This document shows positions 50,421 to 60,900 of a stretch of DNA of 64,000 nucleotides, piece after piece (the stretch's first letter is position 1; the number at the start of each line of letters is the position of its first letter). Both the position numbers and the translations under genes were made by a program. The notes below the pieces were generated by a model. It searched no databases. It was not told the origin of the DNA and worked only from the letters and a program-made list of their open reading frames with translations. Source of the DNA: Hydractinia symbiolongicarpus (Eukaryota > Cnidaria > Hydrozoa > Anthoathecata > Hydractiniidae); contig NC_079885.1 in assembly GCF_029227915.1 (NCBI RefSeq), positions 3,224,001 to 3,288,000 on the forward strand, in the 5' to 3' direction.

Positions 50421-53400
50421 GGACTTATTTATCTAAACTTTTAAAAAAAACGCTACCACAGCGCCCAGCGAAATCGGTAAATTCCAGCAATCATGTCAAA
50501 TTAAGAAAAATGTTATTCCTTGGGTCAAATTGTCTCATTTATCACATTTATGAGGTCAAAGTCCAAAATCAGTTCAATTAAGTCCCACATTCAATCCTTG
50601 CACTGTTAAAAGCGATGCAACCTAGTAAAATCAGAAAAATATCGCTAAATACATGTTGGTACGAATATGTGACGCAACCGTTGTAATTGAAACGGACTGA
50701 TACCGTTAGAAAGTCAATGAAATGTAGTTTTTAAAACTGTCTCTCTTTCTTCAGCGCGCGCTAACGGCTAGGATTGGTCCCACCGTAAAAAATGATTTAT
50801 TTATCTAAATTCTTAAATGAAGCGCTACCACAATTGTCTCATTTATCACATTTTTGAGGTCAAAGTCCAAATTCAGTTCAATTAAGTCCCACAGTCAATC
50901 CTTTCACTGTTAAAAACGATGCAACCTAGTAAAATCAGAAAAATATCGCTAAATACATGTTGGTACGAATATGTGACGAAACCGTTGTAAGTCAAACGGA
51001 TTTATACCGCCAGAAAGTCAATGAAATGTAGTCTTAGAAACTGTTCCTATTTATTCAGCACGTGCTAATGGCCATGATTAGTCCCACAGTAAAAAATGAC
51101 TTATTTTGTGTAAATTTTTAAGTGAAGCGCTACCATAGGGCCGTGTGTAATCGCTGAATTCCAGCAATCATGTCAAATTAAGAAGAATGTTATTCCTTGG
51201 AGTCCAATTGGCTCATTTATCACATTTATAAGTCCACAGTACAGAATCACTTCAATTAAGTCCAAGAGCCAATTGTTTCACTGTTAAAAGCGATATAACT
51301 TAATAATATCAGAAAAATATAATTAAGTACATGTTGTTACGAATATGTGACGCAACCGTTGTAACTCGTTAGAAAGTCAATGAAATGAAGTTTTTGAAAA
51401 TGTTTCTATTTCTTCAACGCGCGCTAACGGCTAGGATTGCTCCCACAGTACAAAAGGACTTATTTATCTAAACTTTTAAAAAAAACGCTACCACAGCGCC
51501 CAGCAAAATCGGTAAATTCCAGCAATTATGTCAAATTAAGAAAAATGTTATTCCTTGGGTCAAATTGTCTCATTTATCACATTTATGAGGTCAAAGTTCA
51601 AAATCAGTTCAAATAAGTCCCACATTCAAACCTTTCACTGTTAAAAGCGATGCAACCTAGTAAAATCAGAAAAATATCGCTAAATACATGTTGGTACGAA
51701 TATGTGACGCAACCGTTGTAATTGAAACGGACTGATACCGTTAGAAAGTCAATGAAATGTAGTTTTTAAAACTGTCTCTCTTTCTTCAGCGCGCGCTAAC
51801 GGCTAGGATTGGTCCCACCGTAAAAAATGATTTATTTATTTAAATTTTTAAATGAAGCGCTACCACAATTGTCTCATTTATCACATTTTTGAGGTCAAAG
51901 TCCAAATTCAGTTCAATTAAGTCCCACAGTCAATCCTTTCACTGTTAAAAACGATGCAACCTAGTAAAATCAGAAAAATATCGCTAAATACATGTTGGTA
52001 CGAATATGTGACGCAACCGTTGCAATTGAAACGGACTGATACCGTTACAGAGTCAATGAGATGTAGTTTTTAAAACTGTCACTCTTTGTTCAGCGCGCGC
52101 TAACGGCTAGGATTGGTCCAACCTTAAAAAATGACTTATTTTTCTAAATTTTTAAATGAAGCGCTCCAAACAGCGCCCAGTGTAATCGCTGAGTTGCGGC
52201 AATCATGTCAAATTAAGAAGAATGTTATTTCTTGGGTTCCAGTTGGCTCACTTATCACATTTATTAGGTCACAGTCCAAAGTTATTTCAATTAAGTCCAA
52301 GAGTCAATTGTTTCACTGTTAAAAGCGATATAACTTAATAATATCAGAAAAATATAATTAAATACATGTTGTTACGAATATGTGACGCAACCGTTGTAAC
52401 TCGTTAGAAAGTCAATGAAATGAAGTTTTTGAAAATGTTTCTATTTCTTCAACGCGCGCTAACGGCTAGGATTGGTCCCACAGTACAAAAGGACTTATTT
52501 ATCTAAACTTTTAAAAAAAACGCTACCACAGCGCCCAGCGAAATCGGTAAATTCCAGCAATCATGTCAAATTAAGAAAAATGTTATTCCTTGGGTCAAAT
52601 TGTCTCATTTATCACATTTATGAGGTCAAAGTCCAAAATCAGTTCAATTAAGTCCCACGTTCAATCCTTGCACTGTTAAAAGCGATGCAACCTAGTAAAA
52701 TCAGAAAAATATCGCTAAATACATGTTGGTACGAATATGTGACGCAACCGTTGTAATTGAAACGGACTGATACCGTTAGAAAGTCAATGAAATGTAGTTT
52801 TTAAAACTGTCTCTCTTTCTTCAGCGCGCGCTAACGGCTAGGATTGGTCCCACCGTAAAAAATGATTTATTTATCTAAATTCTTAAATGAAGCGCTACCA
52901 CAATTGTCTCATTTATCACATTTTTGAGGTCAAAGTCCAAATTCAGTTCAATTAAGTCCCACAGTCAATCCTTTCACTGTTAAAAACGATGCAACCTAGT
53001 AAAATCAGAAAAATATCGCTAAATACATGTTGGTACGAATATGTGACGAAACCGTTGTAAGTCAAACGGATTTATACCGCCAGAAAGTCAATGAAATGTA
53101 GTCTTAGAAACTGTTCCTATTTATTCAGCACGTGCTAACGGCCATGATTAGTCCCACAGTAAAAAATGACTTATTTTGTGTAAATTTTTAAGTGAAGCGC
53201 TACCATAGGGCCGTGTGTAATCGCTGAATTCCAGCAATCATGTCAAATTAAGAAGAATGTTATTCCTTGGAGTCCAATTGGCTCATTTATCACATTTATA
53301 AGTCCACAGTACAGAATCACTTCAATTAAGTCCAAGAGCCAATTGTTTCACTGTTAAAAGCGATATAACTTAATAATATCAGAAAAATATAATTAAATAC

Positions 53401-56400
53401 ATGTTGTTACGAATATGTGACGCAACCGTTGTAAATCGTTAGAAAGTCAATGAAATGAAGTTTTTGAAAATGTTTCTATTTCTTCAACGCGCGCTAACGG
53501 CTAGGATTGCTCCCACAGTACAAAAGGACTTATTTATCTAAACTTTTAAAAAAAACGCTACCACAGCGCCCAGCAAAATCGGTAAATTCCAGCAATTATG
53601 TCAAATTAAGAAAAATGTTATTCCTTGGGTCAAATTGTCTCATTTATCACATTTATGAGGTCAAAGTACAAAATCAGTTCAAATAAGTCCCACATTCAAA
53701 CCTTTCACTGTTAAAAGCGATGCAACCTAGTAAAATCAGAAAAATATCGCTAAATACATGTTGGTACGAATATGTGACGCAACCGTTGTAATTGAAACGG
53801 ACTGATACCGTTAGAAAGTCAATGAAATGTAGTTTTTAAAACTGTCTCTCTTTCTTCAGCGCGCGCTAACGGCTAGGATTGGTCCCACCGTAAAAAATGA
53901 TTTATTTATTTAAATTTTTAAATGAAGCGCTACCACAATTGTCTCATTTATCACATTTTTGAGGTCAAAGTCCAAATTCAGTTCAATTAAGTCCCACAGT
54001 CAATCCTTTCACTGTTAAAAACGATGCAACCTAGTAAAATCAGAAAAATATCGCTAAATACATGTTGGTACGAATATGTGACGCAACCGTTGCAATTGAA
54101 ACGGACTGATACCGTTACAGAGTCAATGAGATGTAGTTTTTAAAACTGTCACTCTTTGTTCAGCGCGCGCTAACGGCTAGGATTGGTCCAACCGTGAAAA
54201 ATGACTTATTTTTCTAAATTTTTAAATGAAGTGCTCCAAACAGCGCCCAGTGTAATCGCTGAGTTGCGGCAATCATGTCAAATTAAGAAGAATGTTATTT
54301 CTTGGGTTCCAGTTGGCTCACTTATCACATTTATTAGGTCACAGTCCAAAGTTATTTCAATTAAGTCCAAGAGTCAATTGTTTCACTGTTAAAAGCGATA
54401 TAACTTAATAATATCAGAAAAATATAATTAAATACATGTTGTTACGAATATGTGACGCAACCGTTGTAACTCGTTAGAAAGTCAATGAAATGAAGTTTTT
54501 GAAAATGTTTCTATTTCTTCAACGCGCGCTAACGGCTAGGATTGGTCCCACAGTACAAAAGGACTTATTTATCTAAACTTTTAAAAAAAACGCTACCACA
54601 GCGCCCAGCGAAATCGGTAAATTCCAGCAATCATGTCAAATTAAGAAAAATGTTATTCCTTGGGTCAAATTGTCTCATTTATCACATTTATGAGGTCAAA
54701 GTCCAAAATCAGTTCAATTAAGTCCCACATTCAATCCTTGCACTGTTAAAAGCGATGCAACCTAGTAAAATCAGAAAAATATCGCTAAATACATGTTGGT
54801 ACGAATATGTGACGCAACCGTTGTAATTGAAACGGACTGATACCGTTAGAAAGTCAATGAAATGTAGTTTTTAAAACTGTCTCTCTTTCTTCAGCGCGCG
54901 CTAACGGCTAGGATTGGTCCAACCGTAAAAAATGATTTATTTATCTAAATTCTTAAATGAAGCGCTACCACAATTGTCTCATTTATCACATTTTTGAGGT
55001 CAAAGTCCAAATTCAGTTCAATTAAGTCCCACAGTCAATCCTTTCACTGTTAAAAACGATGCAACCTAGTAAAATCAGAAAAATATCGCTAAATACATGT
55101 TGGTACGAATATGTGACGAAACCGTTGTAAGTCAAACGGATTTATACCGCCAGAAAGTCAATGAAATGTAGTCTTAGAAACTGTTCCTATTTATTCAGCA
55201 CGTGCTAACGGCCATGATTAGTCCCACAGTAAAAAATGACTTATTTTGTGTAAATTTTTAAGTGAAGCGCTACCATAGGGCCGTGTGTAATCGCTGAATT
55301 CCAGCAATCATGTCAAATTAAGAAGAATGTTATTCCTTGGAGTCCAATTGGCTCATTTATCACATTTATAAGTCCACAGTACAGAATCACTTCAATTAAG
55401 TCCAAGAGCCAATTGTTTCACTGTTAAAAGCGATATAACTTAATAATATCAGAAAAATATAATTAAATACATGTTGTTACGAATATGTGACGCAACCGTT
55501 GTAAATCGTTAGAAAGTCAATGAAATGAAGTTTTTGAAAATGTTTCTATTTCTTCAACGCGCGCTAACGGCTAGGATTGCTCCCACAGTACAAAAGGACT
55601 TATTTATCTAAACTTTTAAAAAAAACGCTACCACAGCGCCCAGCAAAATCGGTAAATTCCAGCAATTATGTCAAATTAAGAAAAATGTAATTCCTTGGGT
55701 CAAATTGTCTCATTTATCACATTTATGAGGTCAAAGTTCAAAATCAGTTCAAATAAGTCCCACATTCAAACCTTTCACTGTTAAAAGCGATGCAACCTAG
55801 TAAAATCAGAAAAATATCGCTAAATACATGTTGGTACGAATATGTGACGCAACCGTTGTAATTGAAACGGACTGATACCGTTAGAAAGTCAATGAAATGT
55901 AGTTTTTAAAACTGTCTCTCTTTCTTCAGCGCGCGCTAACGGCTAGGATTGGTCCCACCGTAAAAAATGATTTATTTATTTAAATTTTTAAATGAAGCGC
56001 TACCACAATTGTCTCATTTATCACATTTTTGAGGTCAAAGTCCAAATTCAGTTCAATTAAGTCCCACAGTCAATCGTTTCACTTTCAAAAGCAATACAAC
56101 TTAGTAATATCGGAAAAAAAAACACTAAATACATGTTGGTACGAATACGTGAAGCAACCGTTGTAACTTAGGCGGATTGACACCGTTAGAAAGTCAATGA
56201 AATGTAGTTTTTGAGAATTTTTCTATTTCTTCAGCGTGCGCTAACGGCTAGGATTGGTCCCACAGTACAAAATGACTTTTTTATCTAAACTTTTAAATAA
56301 AGCGCTACCACAGCGCCCAGAGAAATCGGTAAATTTCAGCAATCATGTCAAATTAAGATGAATGTTATTTCTTGTCTCATTTATCACATTTTTGAGGTCA

Positions 56401-57238
56401 AAGTCCAAAATCAGTTCAATTAAATCCCACAGTCAATCCTTTCACTGTTAAAAACGATGCAACATAGTAAAATCAGAAAAATATCGCTAAATACATGATG
56501 GTACGAATATGTGACGCAACTGTTGTAATTGAAAAGGACTGATACCGTTAGAGAGTCAATGAAATGTAGTTTTTAAAACTGTTTCTCTTTCTTCAGCGCG
56601 CAATAACGGCTAGGATTCGTCCCACAGTAAAAAATCACTTATTTATCTAAATTTTTAAATGAAGCGCTCCAAACAGCGACCAGTGTAATCGCTGAGTTGC
56701 GGCAATCATGTCAAATTAAGAAGAATGTCAATTCTTGGGGTCCAGTTGGCTCACTTATCACATTCATAAGGTCACAGTCCAAAGTAACTTCAATTAAGTC
56801 CCAGAGTTAATCGTTTCACTGTTAAAAGCGATATAACTCAATAATATCGGAAAAATATCACTAAATACATGTTGGTACGAATATGTGACGCAACCGTTGT
56901 AACTCAAACGGAGTGATACCGCCAAGAAGTCAATGAAATGTAGTTTTTGAGAATGTCTCTATTTCTTCAGCGCGTGCTAACGGTCAGGATTAGTCCCACA
57001 GTAAAAAAAGACTTATTTATCTAAATTTTAAATAAAACGCTACCACAGTGCCCAGCGAAATCGGTAAATTCTAGCAATCATGTCAAACTAAGAAGAATGA
57101 TATTTCTTGGGTCCAATTGTCTCATTTGTCACATTTATGAGGTCAAAGTCCAAAATCAGTTAAATCAAGTTCCACAGTCAATCCTTTCACTATTAAAATC
57201 GATGCAACCTAGTAAAATCAGAAAAATATCGCTAAATA

Positions 57239-57613
57239 CATGTTGGTACGAATATGTGACGCAACCGTTGTAATTGAAACGGACTGATACCGTTAGAGAG
57301 TCAATGAAATGTAGTTTTTAAAACTGTCTCTATTTCTTCAGCGCGCGCTAACGGCTAGGATTCGTCCCACAGAAAAAAATGACTTATTTATCTAAATTTT
57401 TAAATGAAGCGCTCCAAACAGCGCCCAGTGTAATCGCTGAGTTGCGGCAATCATGTCAAATTAAGAAGAATGATATTTTTTGGAGTCCAATTGGCTCATT
57501 TATCACATTTGTAAGGTCACAGCACAGAATCACTTCAATTAAGTCCCACAGTCAATCGTTTCACTTTCAAAAGCAATACAACTTAGTAATATCGGGAAAA
57601 AAAACACTAAATA
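57239..57613 (+). repeat. Representative full-length satellite monomer (375 bp)
   Basis: This monomer shows the standard layout without a large indel. The phase mark CATGTTGG is at 57239. Three alternating dyad arms follow: CCGTT at 57265-57269, AACGG at 57278-57282 and CCGTT at 57290-57294. Next come the near-palindrome AGTTTTTAAAACT at 57313-57325, the perfect palindrome AGCGCGCGCT at 57340-57349 and CTAACGG at 57348-57354. The word GTCCCACAG occurs at 57364 and again at 57543, 179 bp apart. An A-run and ATG are at 57379, an A/T-rich patch at about 57391-57405, and AGCGCT at 57408-57413. The rest, to about 57600, is a mixed A+T-rich stretch. It holds the segment where the 362-bp and 373-bp classes differ, by loss of about 10 bp between two TTG triplets. 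Monomer phase is arbitrary; I set it at the mark. Confidence 0.9.
57265..57354. other. Conserved dyad/palindrome module of the monomer (one example)
   Basis: Within about 90 bp there are nested inverted repeats. CCGTT at 57265 can pair with AACGG at 57278 (8-nt loop). The same AACGG can pair instead with CCGTT at 57290 (7-nt loop). CCGTTAG at 57290-57296 is the exact reverse complement of CTAACGG at 57348-57354. Inside that outer pair lie AGTTTT-T-AAAACT and the 10-bp self-complementary AGCGCGCGCT. The same arrangement is visible in many monomers, for example 44413-44502. It could be a hairpin in DNA or in a transcript, or a binding site for a dimeric protein. Either role is inference; only the symmetry is seen. 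Confidence 0.7.
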
Positions 57614-57999
57614 CATGTTGGTACGAATATGTGACGCAACCATTGTAACTCAAACGGATTTATACCGCCAGAAAGTCAATGAAATGTAGTCTTTGAAACT
57701 GTTCCTATTTATTCAGCGAGTGCTAACGGCCAGGATTGGTCCCACAGTAAAAAATGACTTATTTTGTATAAATTTTTAAGTGAAGCGCTACCCTAGGGCC
57801 GAGTGTAATCGCTGAATTCCAGCAATCATGTCAAATTAAGAAGAATGTCATTTCTTGGGGTCCAGTTGGCTCACTTATCACATTCATAAGGTCTCCAAAG
57901 TTACTTCAATTAAGTCCCAGAGTCAATCCTTTCACTGTTAAAAGCGATGCAACCTAGTAAAATTAGAAAAATATCGCTAAATACATGTTGGTACGAATA

Positions 58000-60900
58000 T
58001 GTGACGCAACCGTTGTAATTGAAACGGACTGATACCGTTACAGAGTCAATGATATGTAGTTTTTAAAACGGTCTCTCTTTCTTCAGCGCGCGCTAACGGC
58101 TAAAATTCGTCCCACAGAAACAAATGGCTTATTTATCTAAATTTTTTAATGAAGCGCTCCAAACAGCGCCCAGTGTAACCGCTGAGTTGCGGCAATCATG
58201 TCAAATTAAGAAGAATGTTATTTCTTGGGTTCCATTTGGTTCACTTATCACATTTATTAGGTCACAGTCCAAAGTTATTTTAATTAAGTCCCAGAGTCAA
58301 TTGTTTCACTGTTAAAAGTGTTATAACTTAATAATATCAGAAAAATATCACTAAATACATGTTGGTTCGAATATGTGACGCAACTGTTGTAACTCAAACG
58401 GATTTATACCGCCAGAAAGTCAATGAAATGTAGTCTTTGAAACTGTTCCTATTTATTCAGCACGTGCTAACGGCCAGGATTGGTCCCACAGTTAAAAATG
58501 ACTTATTTTATCTAAATTTTTAAGTGAATCCCTACCACAGCGCCCAGTGAAATCAGTAAATTTCAGGAATCATGTCAAACTAAGAAGAATGATATTTCTT
58601 GGTTCCAATTGTCTCACTTATCACATTTATAAGGACACAGTCCAGAATCACTTCAATTAAGTCCCACAGTCAATCGTTTCACTGTTAAAAGCGATACATC
58701 TTAGTAATATCGGAAAAAAATCACTAAATATATGTTGGTACGAATATGTGACGCAACCGTTGTAAGTCAAGCGGATTGACACCGTTAGAAAGTCAATAAA
58801 ATGTAGTTTTTGAAAATGTTTCTATTTCTTCAACGCGCGCTAACGGCTAGGATTGGTCCCACAGTAAAAAATGACTTATTTATCTAAACTTTTAAAAAAA
58901 ACGCTACCACAGCGCCCAGCGAAGTCGGTAAATTCCAGCAATCATGTCAAATTAAGCAAAATATTATTCCTTGGGTCCAATTGTCTCATTTATCACATTT
59001 ATGAGGTCAAATTCCGAAATCAGTTCAATTAAGTCCCACATCCAATCCTTTCACTGTTAAAAGCGATGCAACCTAGTAAAATCAGAAAAATATCGCTTAA
59101 TACATGTTGGTACGAATATGTGACGCAACCGTTGTTATTGAAACGAAATGATACCGTTAGAAAGTCAATGAAATGTAGTTTTTAAAACTGTCTCTCTTTC
59201 TTCAGCGCGCGCTAGCGGCTAAGATTGGTCCCACCGTAGAGAAGACTTATTTATTTAAGTTTTTAAATGAAGCGCTACCACAGCGCCTAGTGAAATCGGT
59301 AAATTCCAGAAATCATGTCAAATTAAGAAGAATGTTATTTCTTGGTTCCAATTGTCTCATTTATCACATTTTTGAGGTCAAAGTCCAAAATTAGTTCAAA
59401 TAAGTCCCACAGTCAATCCTTTAAAAGTTAAGAACGATTCAACCTAGTAAAATCAGAAAAATATCGCTAAATACATGTTGGTACGAATATGTGACGCAAC
59501 CGCTGTAATTGAAACGGACTGATACCGTTAGAGAGTCAATGAAATGTAGTTTTTAAAACTGTTTCTCTTTCTTCAGCGCGGGCTAACGACTAGGATTGGT
59601 CCTACAGTAAGAAATGACTTATTTATCTAAATTTTTAAATGAAGTACTACCACAGCGCCCAGTGTAATCGCTGAGTTCCGGCAATCATGTCAAATTAAGA
59701 AGAATGTTACTTCTTGCTGTCCAATTGTCTCACTTATCAAATTTATAAGGTCACAGTCCAAGATCAGTTCAATTAAGTCCCACAGTCAATCCTTTCACTG
59801 TTAAAAGCGATGCAACCTAGTAAAATCAGAAAAATATCACTAAATGCATGTTGGTACGAATATGTGACGCAATCGTTGTAGTTGAAACGCACTGATACCG
59901 TTAGAAAGTCATTGAAATGTAGTTTTTAAAACTGTCTCTCTTTCTTCAGCGCGCGCTAACGGCTAGGATTGGTCCAACCGTAAAAAATGACTTATTTATC
60001 TCAATTTTTAAATGAAGCGCTCCCACAGCACCCAGTGAAATCGGTAAATACCAGCAATCATGTCAAATTAAGAAGAATGTTATTCCTTGGAGTCCAATTC
60101 GCTCATTTATCACATTTGTGAGGTCACAGCACAGAATCACTTCAATTAAGTCCCACAGTCAATCGTTTCACTTTCAAAAGCAATACAACTTAGTAATATC
60201 GGAAAAAAAACACTAAATACATGTTGGTACGAATACGTGAAGCAACCGTTGTAACATAAGTGGATTGACATCGTTAGAAAGTCAATGAAATAGAGTTTTT
60301 GAAAATGTTTCTATTTCTTCAGCGCGCGCTAACGGCTAGGATTGGTCCCACAGTACAAAATGACTCTTTTTATCTAAACTTTTAAATAAAGCGCTACCAC
60401 AGCGCCCAGCGAAATCGGTCAATTCCAACAATCATGTCAAATTAAGAAGAATGTTATTTCTTGGGTCCAATTGTCTCATTTATCACATTTTTGAGGTCAA
60501 AGTCCAAAATCTGTTCAATTAAGTCCCACAGTCAATCGTTTCACTGTTAAAAACGGTTCAACCTAGTAAAATCAGAAAAATATCGCTAAGTACATGTTGG
60601 TACGAATATGTGACGCAACCGTTGTAACTCAAACGGACTAATACTGCCAGAAAGTCAATGAAATGTAGTCTTTGAAACTGTTCCTATTTATTCAGCGCGT
60701 GCTAACGGCCAGGATTGGTCCCACAGTAAAAAATGACATATTTTATCTAAATTTTTAAATGAAGCGCTACCACAGCGCCCAGTGAAATCGGTAAATTCCA
60801 GAAATCATGTCAAATTAAGAAGAATGTTATTTCTTGGTTCCAATTGTCTCATTTATCACATTTTTTAGGTCAAAGTCCAAAATTAGTTCAAATAAGTCCC

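Larger units (their letters stand above)
44030..56070 (+). repeat. HOR domain 7b: 2070-bp 6-mer (two related trimers), six copies
   Basis: Copies: 44030-46099, 46100-47865 (only 1766 bp), 47866-49935, an extra monomer 49936-50294, 50295-52364, 52365-54434, and 54435 to about 56070. Intervals run 357, 304, 374, 357, 304, 374. The two halves differ at the third monomer: one half has the CTCCAAACAGCG type, the other the AGCACGTGCT type with ACGAAACCG (at 44711, 46781, 48547, 50976, 53046, 55116). Remaining marks are 44387, 44691, 45065, 45422, 45726, 46457, 46761, 47135, 47492, 48223, 48527, 48901, 49258, 49562, 50652, 50956, 51330, 51687, 51991, 52722, 53026, 53400, 53757, 54061, 54792, 55096, 55470 and 55827. 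The array stops inside a monomer at about 56070. Confidence 0.93.
56070..58000 (+). repeat. Irregular monomers between HOR domains 7 and 8
   Basis: Marks are 56132, 56494, 56868, 57239, 57614 and 57984. The trimer array changes abruptly near 56070 to a form with CACTTTCAAAAGCAATAC, found also at about 57563, 60170 and 62030. The stretch at about 56940-57120 is related to 25380-25560 and to the enlarged monomer of the 2024-bp HOR, more than 20 kb away. An 89-codon frame at 57379-57648 crosses from one monomer into the next and is not credible as a gene. Confidence 0.65.

Noticed and set aside
41750-56070. Near-identical long copies as an assembly error
   Set aside because: Copies carry private substitutions and indels in a consistent, nested pattern, which simple assembly duplication would not create. 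Copy number itself still depends on read support.
56100-56130. A-rich runs (e.g. GGAAAAAAAAAC near 56112) as retroelement poly-A tails
   Set aside because: They sit at a fixed place in the monomer before the phase mark and vary by one to three A residues. No target-site duplication or element body is adjacent.
58358-58380. RNA polymerase III B-box (GGTTCGA) near the mark
   Set aside because: GGTTCGA occurs only in the rare GTTGGTTCGAATATG variant (also near 62466), where other monomers have GGTACGA. The rest of the B-box and a matching A-box are not seen.
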